DNA of 64,000 nt from Nocardia jinanensis (lineage in GTDB: Bacteria > Actinomycetota > Actinomycetes > Mycobacteriales > Mycobacteriaceae): assembly GCF_014645735.1 (NCBI RefSeq), contig NZ_BMMH01000026.1, positions 1 through 64,000 on the forward strand, read 5' to 3'. Every line of letters starts with the position of its first letter. Positions within the stretch are counted from its first letter, which is position 1. The notes under the pieces are model-generated. The model saw nothing but the letters and a program-made list of their open reading frames with translations. It was not told the DNA's origin and did not search any database. Of this stretch, positions 26,460 through 36,015 are shown one piece after another. The translations under genes and the position numbers were made by a program.

Positions 26460-28790
26460 TTACGAATCCCAGGGGTCCAGCCCCGCGCCCGGATCGAGGT
26501 GGTCCAGATTCGCCACGCGGGTACTCCAGCGGGTCAGCTCACGCCGCGCGGATTCGGTGGGGGTGTTGTAGTAGTTGATCGACGCGGCCCGGAACTGTTC
26601 CGCCACATCACTGGCGATGGCCCAGCGCGTATCGCGACCCACCGCGTTCCATTCGTTTGCGCTGATCGAGCTGCGCAGGCCGATATCGGAATCCCAGTGC
26701 TGCCTCACCCTGCTCACGAATCCCTGGTCGATCACCGCGCCGGGGGGCGGAGCGCTCGTATGCCGTGCGAAGTTCTCGGCGGCTACCACTGCCTGTGCCG
26801 CGAACGCTCGTTTGGTCGGGTCGGAATCCGTGGGCCGCAGGTGGTTCTCGACCGCACGGGAAGCGGCGATGGCCTTCTGCAGCGGTGCCCAGCCGTACGG
26901 ATTGGTCGACATACTCGCCTTCATGGCGGCCTGCGCCCGGAGCACCTGGTGCACCTGCTCGTCCGGCGTCCGGCCGGCCCGCAGCACGGCGGCCAGGTAG
27001 CTGTCCGGTACCCGGCTGTCGCCGAGGCCGTCGAGCGCATTGGCGATACCGAGCGGTGCGGTCATACCACCGTAGGGATCGGACCGGGCTTTGGCCTTGA
27101 GCAGCCAGTTCGCTCGACCCAGCGCGCCCCACTGGTACTGCTCGACGCGGTGGTCCGCAGTAGCGATGTTGGCCAGATCGGATCGTTTCTTGCCGCGCGC
27201 CAGTGGGTTGAGCGGGCCCGGTGTCGCGGCCATCAGCCACCCGGTGATCGGGGAGCTGTTCACGGTGTTCAGGGCGGCGATCGCGGCGAGACCGCTCAGT
27301 GATCCGCCGCCGCCACCCCCACCACCACCGCCGCCAATAACACCGCCCATACCGATGGCGGTACCGCCGCCGCCGCCTCCTGAGCCGGACTGGTTGCCCT
27401 GGATGGCCAAGGAGAACCGGTTGGCGACCCAGTCGTTGCCGCGGGACAGGCTTCGGTTGAGCCGCCGGACCTGGGAGATCGCCACTATCTCCACAACGCA
27501 GGCGATGACGATGACCGACATCACCTCGCCCTGCGCCTGATCGAAGAGATTGCTCATGAACAGGATGTAGACACCGAGGAAGATGGTGAACACGGTCATG
27601 CGGGCGGCGGCGATCAAGCCGTCGACGATATTGCGCACCAGGAAGGTCTGCGTCGGGCCGTAGACGAAACCGCCGGCCGCGAAGCCGAATATCGACATGA
27701 AGCCGTGATAGATCGTGTTCATGGCCGCTTTCATGACCTTCAACGAGAGATAGATCGCGAAGAGCAGCAGCAAAGTCGCGCAGATCAGCAGCATGAGGCC
27801 GGTGCCGACCTGTCCCATCGACGGGTTGTCGGCTCGGGAATACGCGGAGTCGTTACCGCACCGTTCTATCCCCTTCAGGACATTGGTGTCCTTACCCGAC
27901 AGCACGCCCGAGGTCCAGGCCGCCTCACAGGCGGCGTAGTTGTCCACGACCTGACCGAAGTTCCACACCTGCACGGGTTTCCGGGCGAAATTATCCGCCA
28001 GATCCTCCTGCATCGTGGTCACCAGCAGCACCGGGTTGGGACTGCTGTCACCGGTGAGCCCGGCGGCGACCGAGATGCCCACGTCCCGGCCCTGGGTGAG
28101 CAGACCATCGGAGGACAGGACATCGGCAAGGGGTTCCGCCAGGAACACGGGGCCGATGATCGCCACACCCAGCATGGTGATCACCTGCATGGTGGCCTTG
28201 CCGGGAAAGCCACGGACGATGAACCAGGCGACGAAGAAGGTGCCGATGGTTGCGGCGGTGATCAGCATGATCGGGGTGGCGATCTGATGGGACAGCGCGG
28301 CGGCGACACCGTTCAGCGCGTCGGCGAACATATCGAGCCATTTGAAACCGAAGGTGAAGCCGATGATCCAGATGGCTGTGGTCACGATGGCCATATAGCC
28401 GACGAATTCCAGGCCGAGCAGCGTCCAGAGCACGGTGGTGCCGGGGTCCAGGATATTGCCGCGATTCGCGGCGAAGGTGTAGCTGGACAGCGGTACGCCG
28501 TTGGAATCGGTGACGTTCATCCATCCGAGTCCGTCGATCTGGGAGACGCCACTGCTGACCTGAGCAGATGCGACGACGCCGACCATTCCCGGGAATACGA
28601 TGAAAACAAAGAGGATAGCCAGGACCCATAGCGTCCGCCGATGCCACGGACGTTCGGCGAGCCATTCGCGAGCACGTCGAACCAGTGTGTCGGGGTACCA
28701 GCGCAGCGGGTCCCAGTCGGTGCTTTCGCCGCGGCGACATCGGAGATCGTCGGCGCGAGCGAACCGGGGGGGCCGGACCGGCGCCGTCAT
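26460..28790 (-). CDS. TrbL/VirB6-like polytopic membrane protein
   Basis: A 776-residue protein. One helix near residues 48-70 is followed by an outer loop and about six further helices up to residue ~445 (for example MAIVTTAIWIIGFTFGF and GLMLLICATLLLLFAIYL). A poly-Gly/Ser linker (about 465-497) and a soluble C-terminal domain of ~270 residues come next. Size and topology fit TrbL/VirB6/TcpH channel proteins. ATG 28790 (MTAPVRPPR) has GGTGAGCGC upstream; the frame stays open 59 codons further. It is on the opposite strand to the other T4SS-like genes but ends against them. It completes the set TcpC, TcpE, VirB4, NlpC, VirB6. Confidence 0.75.
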   Translation of the reverse strand: MTAPVRPPRFARADDLRCRRGESTDWDPLRWYPDTLVRRAREWLAERPWHRRTLWVLAILFVFIVFPGMVGVVASAQVSSGVSQIDGLGWMNVTDSNGVPLSSYTFAANRGNILDPGTTVLWTLLGLEFVGYMAIVTTAIWIIGFTFGFKWLDMFADALNGVAAALSHQIATPIMLITAATIGTFFVAWFIVRGFPGKATMQVITMLGVAIIGPVFLAEPLADVLSSDGLLTQGRDVGISVAAGLTGDSSPNPVLLVTTMQEDLADNFARKPVQVWNFGQVVDNYAACEAAWTSGVLSGKDTNVLKGIERCGNDSAYSRADNPSMGQVGTGLMLLICATLLLLFAIYLSLKVMKAAMNTIYHGFMSIFGFAAGGFVYGPTQTFLVRNIVDGLIAAARMTVFTIFLGVYILFMSNLFDQAQGEVMSVIVIACVVEIVAISQVRRLNRSLSRGNDWVANRFSLAIQGNQSGSGGGGGGTAIGMGGVIGGGGGGGGGGGSLSGLAAIAALNTVNSSPITGWLMAATPGPLNPLARGKKRSDLANIATADHRVEQYQWGALGRANWLLKAKARSDPYGGMTAPLGIANALDGLGDSRVPDSYLAAVLRAGRTPDEQVHQVLRAQAAMKASMSTNPYGWAPLQKAIAASRAVENHLRPTDSDPTKRAFAAQAVVAAENFARHTSAPPPGAVIDQGFVSRVRQHWDSDIGLRSSISANEWNAVGRDTRWAIASDVAEQFRAASINYYNTPTESARRELTRWSTRVANLDHLDPGAGLDPWDS

Positions 28791-29003
28791 ACCGCGCTCA
28801 CCACCGGACGCGAGCGATGCCGGCCCAAGGCCGGGAGTTGTCCGGGAACACGGCGAAAGGATCGCTCGCAAATTTGCCGACGGCCGTTCGCTGCCGGCCG
28901 GGTCGAACGCAGGTTCATCCGGTTGTTCCTCCTGCGCCTGATCCGGGCCTCGATGGAAAGAAGGCATGTTCGTGCACGTCAGTTTACGAGTCGCTGACTC
29001 GAT

Positions 29004-29027
29004 GATGACCTGTCATACCAGGTCATC
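29004..29027. promoter_or_regulatory. Inverted repeat GATGACCT-N8-AGGTCATC
   Basis: Perfect 8-bp arms separated by GTCATACC. It stands 2 bp before the 16-bp palindrome at 29030. It could be a second operator or an RNA hairpin in the leader of the 29202 operon. Confidence 0.5.
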
Positions 29028-29029
29028 GT

Positions 29030-29045
29030 TTCCCCCCGCTGGGAA
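29030..29045. promoter_or_regulatory. 16-bp palindrome upstream of the ESX accessory operon
   Basis: TTCCCC-CCGC-TGGGAA, 157 bp upstream of the 29202 start. It matches the consensus except one base (C for A) in the left half. Confidence 0.55.
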
Positions 29046-29201
29046 TCCCGGACAATGAGTCCTGTCAGGAAGGAGAGGCGCGCATGGTCGGCTGCCGGTA
29101 TCCGCGATTTCGGTTCGGCCGGTCCGGAATGCTCTGCTGCAGCGCCGATGACGACCGGATGACGCCGACAGCGAGCGTCACCACCATCGGCAGGTGAGGC
29201 C

Positions 29202-31433
29202 ATGGCCTTCTTGGACGGGGTAGGGAACTTCTTCAGCGAGCACGGCGCCGATATCGCGGTAGGCGCCGTGAGCGTAGCCGGGTTCGCCGTCGGCGGGCCA
29301 CTCGGAGCAGCAGTGGCCGGAGGTATCGCCGGCGGAGTCGCGGCCAGTTTGAAAAACGAGAACATTCTGATGGGAGCCGGTCTCGGTGTCGCGGGTGGGC
29401 TGGTCGGCGGCCTGGGCGGCGTCGCGTTCAGGGGCTCGGCCAAGGGTATCGTCGGCGGGCTGCTCCGCCAGCGACACTCTCTGGATATAGCCAGGGGAAT
29501 GGGCGGCAGTGTGGACCGTATCGCGTTCGAGCGGTCGGGGCTGTTCATGAAGAGAATTCCCGAAATGCTCGGTGGCGCGCACTTGTCACCGTGGAAGACC
29601 TATGTCGGTCTATTGAATACGGCCTTCACCCCGTATTACTCGAACATGATCGCGGGGCTTCCGGATGAGATCATGGACAAATGGCATCAGTACACCGGCT
29701 ATCCCGAGATTCCGCTGATCGATATCAGCGAGGAGGAACTTTCCCCTATCCCGGATGGGATGCCTCATATTATGATGCCCGACCCGGCGCGATTGCCGAA
29801 GGAACTCGAACTGAACCCACCGGTGGAGGCGAACTATCGCACCCTGCCCACCGCCTATGCGGGCTACTGGAAAAGCTTCGGGGATAAGCCGGGAAAACTC
29901 GACCCGCCGAAAGAACTGAATGTCGGAGACATCTCGGGCGAGGATAAGGCCCGGATCGCGAATTATCCCCAAAAGGTCGAGAAAATGCGCGCCCGACTTG
30001 CGGACCTGCGATCCAAGGCGTCGAAAGTCGAGGAGGTGAACGACCAAACCAGTCAGCTCTGTGATGCCGGACGCATCGATTTCACGGCGGTGGTGAAAGC
30101 GCTGGAAGGGTTCGCCCGATTGGACGCGCGCGATATGAAACGTATCGGCACACTCTATTCCGAGTACTCACAGAAGATGAGCCAGTACAGCGGCCTACCG
30201 GTGTTCCAGATGAATCCGGCCAGCTTGAGCACCGGAGTGCCGAGCGAGGATGTTTACGCGATGGTGCTCGTCGATGCGGGCTACGGTAACGCCGGGTCGA
30301 TACTGTCCTTTTACGCCGATGCATTCGAGTCGCTGGGCGCGAAGACCGAGGCCGACAAGCCGGCCACGGAGCAGAGCGCACAGCAACCCGGGACCACGCA
30401 GAACACGCCCGCGGCCAACAGCGCCGACCCCTTCTACAACCCCGCGGCCTCCGGAGCACAGACGACGCCGGCCGTCCGGACCAGCCCTTCGACGGTCGCC
30501 GCGCCCACACCGTGGAATCTCACCGGTGGTGCCGGCTCCGGGGCCGATGCGGACCGCAACTCGTTCGCCGATGATTCGACGCTCGGGAACACGGGCGCCG
30601 CCGGACTCGACGCAGCAGCTGGCGCGTCCGGTATCTCCCCGGTCGCCGCCGCGGCACCCATGACATCCGCCGCGAGCGACGGAATGGGGTCCGCACTCCA
30701 ATCGATGCTGCTCCCGCAGATGATGCAGGCCATGATGGGCCGGAACCGCCAGGCGCCCCAGGGCGATCCAGGGAAGGCGCGCCGGGACGATCGGGGACGG
30801 GCCGAGGACGAGGCCGCCCTCGCGGCGGCGCCGCGGCCCGCACCGGCGGCGAATGTTCCCGCCGCGCAGGCGCCGGGACAGCCGGTGGCCGCGCCGAGCG
30901 GCGACGCCAAAACCGTTTCGACTCGGCCCGATGCCGGGCCGCCACCAGGAAAGCCGCTTCCCGCGACCGCACCGGCAGACAAAGGCAATGTGGTCTACAC
31001 CTTCCCCGACGGGCGGACGCAGGAGGTCTCCGCCGTGGTGGCGCGCGCATTGGACACGGCGTTCGGTAACGCCGCCGGCACCGATGCTCGCGCGGCGTAC
31101 ACGGGGACCGCGGCGGAGTGGACCGATCCGAAGCGAATCGGTCGCCGGGTCGATCCGAACGAGTTGATGACCGGCGATATCGGCGTCTGGGAGGAGCGGA
31201 CCGCCCTGCTGATCGCGTTCGACGACGAAGACACGCTCGAAGCGGTGGTCGACGGTGCGTTGGTGACCGTTGCCGAGTTGACGCAGATGCGCGATGGCGC
31301 GGGCGAATTCGGTGGGTTCGTCGGTATCTTCCATCCGCCCGGTATCGAGAAGGTGGCAGACGAGTCTGCCGCGACTGCCGTTCCCGCCGCGCCGGTCGAC
31401 CCGACCGGCCCCGGTCTCGTGGTATCTGCGTAG
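29202..31433 (+). CDS. Large glycine-zipper protein with C-terminal domain shared with its neighbour
   Basis: A 743-residue protein of unknown function. Residues 12-100 are glycine-zipper membrane-active sequence (GAVSVAGFAVGGPLGAAVAG and GAGLGVAGGLVGGLGGVAF). A helical middle (~110-390) precedes an Ala/Pro-rich region with a Met-rich motif (LQSMLLPQMMQAMMG, about 496). The C-terminal ~120 residues (from VVYTFPDGRTQEVSAVVARA, about 596) recur in the next gene. ATG 29202 has GGTGAGG upstream. No signal peptide and no known toxin domain. The ESX setting suggests a secreted EspA/EspE-type substrate, which is inference. Confidence 0.6.
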   Translation: MAFLDGVGNFFSEHGADIAVGAVSVAGFAVGGPLGAAVAGGIAGGVAASLKNENILMGAGLGVAGGLVGGLGGVAFRGSAKGIVGGLLRQRHSLDIARGMGGSVDRIAFERSGLFMKRIPEMLGGAHLSPWKTYVGLLNTAFTPYYSNMIAGLPDEIMDKWHQYTGYPEIPLIDISEEELSPIPDGMPHIMMPDPARLPKELELNPPVEANYRTLPTAYAGYWKSFGDKPGKLDPPKELNVGDISGEDKARIANYPQKVEKMRARLADLRSKASKVEEVNDQTSQLCDAGRIDFTAVVKALEGFARLDARDMKRIGTLYSEYSQKMSQYSGLPVFQMNPASLSTGVPSEDVYAMVLVDAGYGNAGSILSFYADAFESLGAKTEADKPATEQSAQQPGTTQNTPAANSADPFYNPAASGAQTTPAVRTSPSTVAAPTPWNLTGGAGSGADADRNSFADDSTLGNTGAAGLDAAAGASGISPVAAAAPMTSAASDGMGSALQSMLLPQMMQAMMGRNRQAPQGDPGKARRDDRGRAEDEAALAAAPRPAPAANVPAAQAPGQPVAAPSGDAKTVSTRPDAGPPPGKPLPATAPADKGNVVYTFPDGRTQEVSAVVARALDTAFGNAAGTDARAAYTGTAAEWTDPKRIGRRVDPNELMTGDIGVWEERTALLIAFDDEDTLEAVVDGALVTVAELTQMRDGAGEFGGFVGIFHPPGIEKVADESAATAVPAAPVDPTGPGLVVSA

Positions 31434-31441
31434 GAGGCTCA

Positions 31442-34135
31442 GTGGTCGAGTTCCGGGATGTGATGGGGTTCGCCGCCGACGTCGGCGTGAGTATGGCTGC
31501 TGAGCACTTCATGAAGGGCGGCAGCGGTGGCGTCTGGAGGGGCATCGGGGTCGGTGCGGCCGCGGGTGGTCTTGGTGGGGCCGCGGGCGCGTGGGTCACC
31601 GACGGCTTCAGCATCGATGGGCTCGGGAAAGGCGCGATCAGCGGCGCGCTGGGCGGCGCTGCCGGCGCGGGCCTCGGTCGATGGTGGTCGAGCAGTATGA
31701 CCAAAGGGAAGACCGCGGCCGATGAAGCCCTGGCAGAGGCGGATGCGGTCAAGAAGTCCACCGACGCCGACGGGCGGCTGATCGACGATGCGGAAGCAGG
31801 TCTCGAGGTCGCCGAAACCAAGCTGGACGAAGCCCAGCAGGCCCTCCAGCGTGTGAATGCCGAGGTCGCTACTCAACAAGCCCGGGTCGACGATCTCAGC
31901 AGGCAGTTGCAGGCCGATCCCAACAACGGCTTCCTGCAACAGGAGCTGTCCCATGCGCGCGGGCGGCTCGACGATGCGGAGACACGAGCCCGGGCAGCTC
32001 AGGACAACGTCGATGTGGCGGAACGAGAAGCCGACGTGGCGATCGAAAAGTACAACGACGCGGATGCCGACTGGGTAGGCGTGGAAGACGCGGCGCGCAA
32101 CGCGGACGAAGGCTTCAAGAAGGCCGAAGATGCCGCCAAGGCCGCAGGTAAGAAGCTCGAAAACTTCAACAAGTATTACCGGGGTACGCTCGTGGGTCTC
32201 GGCTCGGCGGGCTTCATGCTCCTCGGCGTGCACGGCTTGCCCTTCTCATCCGATGGGTCCGGAGGTGACGGGGCGCAGAAGTCCGCCTTGATGTGGGACG
32301 GCTACAAACCTGCCGCGGCGGCCGGTGTGATGGGCCAGCCGCCGTTCGAACAAGGGTCGTCCCCCGTGAAAGGGCAGGGTTTTCTGCTACGACCGGTGGA
32401 TCTCGTCAATCCCAGCATTGTCGAATGGTACGGTGGCGCTTCCAATTCCCTCGCTTATTCGCTGGTGGATACCTATCAGATGTTCGGAGATCTGAAGAAG
32501 ACGGAAGATCTCGCGATCACCAACATTCCGAAGATGCCCGCATCGGTGAAGGGGGTCGACGGCAGCGCCGGAGGCGCGTCGTACACGGATGCGGCGAAAT
32601 CTCTCGACAAGTCGGCGACAATGTTGAACGAAACGCAGGCGAATGTGGCGAGTGCGCTCAAGATCGTGAAGGAAGTCAGCAAGGCCGGCAAGGAGAATGT
32701 CGGGAGTCTGGTCGTCGGCGTCAACCGGTACATCGTGGAACGCCTGCAGAACAACTCGGATATCGAGTTCATCACTGTGGTGGGCCAGGCATTCGCCGAA
32801 CTTGTCAACGAACTCGAGACCGCGGCGGCGAAGAACAACAATGCGGCCGCGGGTATCAATCAACCCACCGCAGCCGACCAGGCCGCTGCGCAGAACCTGG
32901 CCAACTCCGTCAACGGCTATGCCGGTCAGCTGAACAACCCGGGCCTCAACCCCGACAGCTCGCAGATCGGGGCGAACAACCCCTGGGACCCCGGTAATCT
33001 CGGCACCGGCGCCGGTTCGACCCCGAGTACCGCGGATCTGAAGGATTCCGCCGACAGGCTCCGGGATCAAGCCAACGATATGGTGGGGTCCGCGAATACC
33101 CCCTCGGATATCAACCCGGCCTCCTACAACCCGGCCTCCTACAATCCGGGCGCCTATAGCCCGGGCGCCTCCCCGCTCGGGTCCACCGACCCGATGGGCG
33201 GGATGAGCGGTCTGATGAGCTCGATGTTGCCGATGATGATGCAGCAGGCGGCCATGCGCGATATGGCCGACACCGATATGTCCGGCCGGATGGATGATAT
33301 CGATCCGTCACGTTTCGACCAGGCCGCCGTACCGACCTTGCCGCAGGCGCAGCAGCCCGTAGGAACCACGCCGTGGTCGAATCAAGCCGCCGCGAACAAT
33401 GCCGCCGCGACCCCGGCCCAGCCCGCACACCAACCGACCAATACCCCCAACGGTGCCACCTCCACCCAGCCCGGCACCGCGGTACCGAAGCGGGTACCCG
33501 GGGACGACGGTCTGGTGCCGTACGCGTTCCCGGACGGCCGGACCCAGCGGGTTCCGGTCGCCGTGGCGCAGGCACTCGACAAGGCCTTCGCCAACAAGAA
33601 CGGCACCGATGCCCAGGCCGCATACCAGGGCACAGCGGGAGCGTGGGCGGATTCGAAGGATATCGGCCCCGGGGTCGACCCGTTCCAGCTGGCCACCGGC
33701 GATGTCGGCACCTGGATCATCCGGCAGCCGAAGGCCGACCAGCAGAAGCCGGAGCCGGTGCCGGCGCGAGCCGACAGCGCGCCGGAGATCCAGCCCGCCG
33801 CTATGGTCACCGTGGGTGGTGCTACCGGCGAGAACGAGGAGCCTCCGAAGGACAAGCCGGATACGGGCTCGAGCGATGAGTCGAATTTCCGGACCGCCCT
33901 GCTGGTCGCGTTCGGAGAAGGGGAGAGTGGCACCTTGGAAGTAGTGGTGAACGGGGAGCTTCGGCAGTACGAGACGGAAATGTCCGATACTGAAGGTGAC
34001 TTCGGCGAGTTCGCGGGCTTCAAACATCCGAAGGGTGTGGAGTCCGGGGGCGACAAGGGTCAGGACTCCGAGGCGATGGCGACGTCCGGAGACCAGACCA
34101 CAGCGGATGTGCCGGCGCTCGCGATGCCGGTCTAG
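31442..34135 (+). CDS. Large glycine-zipper/coiled-coil protein, paralogous C-terminus
   Basis: An 897-residue protein. Residues 25-80 form a glycine zipper (GIGVGAAAGGLGGAAGAW). Residues ~90-240 are a long Ala/Glu/Asp-rich coiled coil, followed by one hydrophobic segment (GTLVGLGSAGFMLLGVHG). A second helical domain (~300-480) and an Asn/Pro-rich linker with NPASY/NPGAY repeats come next, with a Met-rich motif MSSMLPMMMQQAAM (about 591). The C-terminal domain (from PYAFPDGRTQRVPVAVAQAL, about 692) is homologous to that of the 743-residue neighbour but split by a ~60-residue insert. GTG 31442 has AGGAGG upstream, 8 nt after the previous stop. Function unknown. Confidence 0.6.
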   Translation: MVEFRDVMGFAADVGVSMAAEHFMKGGSGGVWRGIGVGAAAGGLGGAAGAWVTDGFSIDGLGKGAISGALGGAAGAGLGRWWSSSMTKGKTAADEALAEADAVKKSTDADGRLIDDAEAGLEVAETKLDEAQQALQRVNAEVATQQARVDDLSRQLQADPNNGFLQQELSHARGRLDDAETRARAAQDNVDVAEREADVAIEKYNDADADWVGVEDAARNADEGFKKAEDAAKAAGKKLENFNKYYRGTLVGLGSAGFMLLGVHGLPFSSDGSGGDGAQKSALMWDGYKPAAAAGVMGQPPFEQGSSPVKGQGFLLRPVDLVNPSIVEWYGGASNSLAYSLVDTYQMFGDLKKTEDLAITNIPKMPASVKGVDGSAGGASYTDAAKSLDKSATMLNETQANVASALKIVKEVSKAGKENVGSLVVGVNRYIVERLQNNSDIEFITVVGQAFAELVNELETAAAKNNNAAAGINQPTAADQAAAQNLANSVNGYAGQLNNPGLNPDSSQIGANNPWDPGNLGTGAGSTPSTADLKDSADRLRDQANDMVGSANTPSDINPASYNPASYNPGAYSPGASPLGSTDPMGGMSGLMSSMLPMMMQQAAMRDMADTDMSGRMDDIDPSRFDQAAVPTLPQAQQPVGTTPWSNQAAANNAAATPAQPAHQPTNTPNGATSTQPGTAVPKRVPGDDGLVPYAFPDGRTQRVPVAVAQALDKAFANKNGTDAQAAYQGTAGAWADSKDIGPGVDPFQLATGDVGTWIIRQPKADQQKPEPVPARADSAPEIQPAAMVTVGGATGENEEPPKDKPDTGSSDESNFRTALLVAFGEGESGTLEVVVNGELRQYETEMSDTEGDFGEFAGFKHPKGVESGGDKGQDSEAMATSGDQTTADVPALAMPV

Positions 34136-34168
34136 CGGTGACAGGGGCTTGGTGAGAGGAGATGAGGC

Positions 34169-35656
34169 ATGCCACTGAATGTCGATCTCGGTGAACTGGT
34201 GTCCGTCGCGGGCCGGTCGGCGGACCTCGCACGGGTCACGGGAGCGGCGATGCCGCGCGAATGGGTGCTGCCCGCCGGGGCGGATCCCATCTCGGCGCAG
34301 GCGGTTCCCCAGCTCAACGCGCAGGCCGCGTCACTGTTCAACGCGACCATCGGAGTGCTGAACAAGATCCAGCGCGACGCCCACCACATCGGTGCGGCGG
34401 CGATGGAATACTCCGGGGCGGACGACGAGGGTGCCCGCCGTGTCAACGCCTCGGGTGGTGAACTGGTCGGCAACCCGGTCCCGGCCGTGGAACCTGTGGG
34501 ATTCCGGCGGGTGCCGGAAGGGCTGAGCAATATGCCTGTCGTCACCGGTGATCCGCTCACCTTCGCCAAGCAGCTGCACAACGGTCCGGGGCCGGAGCCG
34601 GCGTACCGGTTCGCCGATTCGGTACGCCTGTTCAACACCAGCTCGCGTACCCAGGCGTCCGCCGATATGGATAGCGCGGGCTCGATTCTGCAGAATTGGA
34701 CGCCGGTGGGTACGCAGGTCTCCCAGCGATTCGCGACCTACCGCGGCTGGATGGACCATTTGGGGGACGCGATGGAGAAGCTGGCGCAGGGGGCCGAGGA
34801 CTACGGCAGCGCCTTCTCCCGGGCGAAGGCGAAACACCCTACGCCGGAGGAGATCCTGGCGGCCCGGAAGCGGATGCTGGCCGCCGCTCGTGCGAAGAAC
34901 GAAGCCGCGCTCGCCGCCGCGACCGCGGAATACAACGAATTGAACGTTCGTTCGGGCGAAGCCGCCGGTTCCTATGCCACGGAGACCGGTACCAGTATCG
35001 CGAATTCGTCCCAGGGCACCGGTGCGGCGGCGGAGAGCGGTTCCGGCGGATCCAATGATGCGCTCATGCAGATGCTGCCGCAGCTGATGAGCATGATGCA
35101 GCTCGGCAGCGACGGTCTGGGGCAGAACGACGATATCTCCGAGGACGACTGGTACGACGATTCCTACGACGATTACGGACTCGGGGAGTACGGGATACCG
35201 TCGCTCGGCGGCCCCTCCGGTGGTTCACCCTCGCTCTCGCCCTCGCTGCCCGGCAGCACGATTCCCAGCGCGGCCGATGTGCAGGTGCTCTCGGCGACGA
35301 CCGCGGTGCCGTTGACGGCCGCCACCGGCAGCAATGTCGGCTCTCCGACCCAATTGCCGCTGGGCGGCGGCGCCGGAGGCGCGGGCGGTACCGCGTTCGG
35401 TCGCGGCGGCGCCGCCGGTGCGCCCATGATGCCCATGGCGCCCATGGGCGGGGGTATGGGTGGTGCCGGCGGCGGTGGTGGCAACGGAGAACGCAACCGT
35501 GTGGTCGCCTGGCATCCCGACCGGCTGATGTATGTCGACGACACCCCCCACACCGAACCCGTTATCGGGGAACGGCCCACTATTGCGCCGACGGTCACCC
35601 AGCCGACCCCGACGCCGGCCAACCAGGCCCCGACCCGCTCCGGAGGTAACGCATGA
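34169..35656 (+). CDS. espB: EspB-like ESX secreted protein
   Basis: A 495-residue homologue of EspB, an ESX-1 substrate that binds lipids and forms ring-shaped oligomers. An N-terminal PE-like helical pair ends with YSGADDEGA (a YxxxD export signal). A PPE-like part contains YRGWMDHLGDAMEKLAQ and KHPTPEEI, matching the EspB pattern of W..H.....AM.K.AQ and HPTYEDI. The C-terminal half is Gly/Pro/Met-rich and ends with MYVDDTPHTEPVIGERP, resembling the TEAVIGNR end of EspB, which MycP1 cleaves in mycobacteria. ATG 34169 follows GAGAGGAGATG. The espL-like gene follows, as in ESX-1. Confidence 0.85.
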   Translation: MPLNVDLGELVSVAGRSADLARVTGAAMPREWVLPAGADPISAQAVPQLNAQAASLFNATIGVLNKIQRDAHHIGAAAMEYSGADDEGARRVNASGGELVGNPVPAVEPVGFRRVPEGLSNMPVVTGDPLTFAKQLHNGPGPEPAYRFADSVRLFNTSSRTQASADMDSAGSILQNWTPVGTQVSQRFATYRGWMDHLGDAMEKLAQGAEDYGSAFSRAKAKHPTPEEILAARKRMLAAARAKNEAALAAATAEYNELNVRSGEAAGSYATETGTSIANSSQGTGAAAESGSGGSNDALMQMLPQLMSMMQLGSDGLGQNDDISEDDWYDDSYDDYGLGEYGIPSLGGPSGGSPSLSPSLPGSTIPSAADVQVLSATTAVPLTAATGSNVGSPTQLPLGGGAGGAGGTAFGRGGAAGAPMMPMAPMGGGMGGAGGGGGNGERNRVVAWHPDRLMYVDDTPHTEPVIGERPTIAPTVTQPTPTPANQAPTRSGGNA

Positions 35657-36015
35657 GCATCCACCCAGATGTGCAGGCCGCGCTGGACTCTGCCCGCGAA
35701 CTACGGCATCGCATCGCCGATATGCGCGAGCGTATCGACGATGTGCGCGCCCGGCGGCCCTCGCCCGGCGGCACCGTCATCCCGGAGGTCGACGCGATGG
35801 GACGGCTCACCAGCCTGTACCTGTCACCCGGCACCGTGGACAGGTTCACCAGCGCGGAACTGGCGACCGAGATCATGGCCGCCATCCGGGAGAGCACCCA
35901 GGACGCGGCCCGGCAGTACCAGGCCATCATGGAAACCGTGATCACCGAGCACGCCGAGCCCGACGGCGCGGCGGACGGTCGTGAACCCGCCGGTGTCCCC
36001 GAGGCGGTGCGATGA
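35653..36015 (+). CDS. espL: YbaB/EbfC-family protein, EspL-like
   Basis: A 120-residue YbaB-like protein. An N-terminal amphipathic helix (ALDSARELRHRIADMRERID) is followed by a strand pair (TVIPEVDAMGRLTSLYLSPG) and a C-terminal helix (AAIRESTQDAARQYQAIM), the YbaB/EbfC arrangement. EspL lies next to EspB in ESX-1 and supports stability of ESX-1 substrates. The ATG overlaps the espB-like stop by 4 nt, and the gene overlaps the next by 4 nt. Family is fairly sure; the specific EspL name rests on position. Confidence 0.72.
   Translation: MSIHPDVQAALDSARELRHRIADMRERIDDVRARRPSPGGTVIPEVDAMGRLTSLYLSPGTVDRFTSAELATEIMAAIRESTQDAARQYQAIMETVITEHAEPDGAADGREPAGVPEAVR

Larger units (their letters stand above)
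28791..29201. other. Divergent regulatory interval between the T4SS-like and ESX accessory genes
   Basis: A 411-bp interval between the start of the VirB6-like gene (leftward) and the start of the first glycine-zipper gene (rightward). It contains an 8-bp inverted repeat (29004-29027) and directly after it a 16-bp palindrome (29030-29045). I see no protein-coding signal in it. Confidence 0.6.

Noticed and set aside
18506..28790. Calling the T4SS-like genes an integrative conjugative element
   Set aside because: Relaxase, coupling protein, integrase and replication genes are all missing from the window, so only a T4SS-like module is supported.
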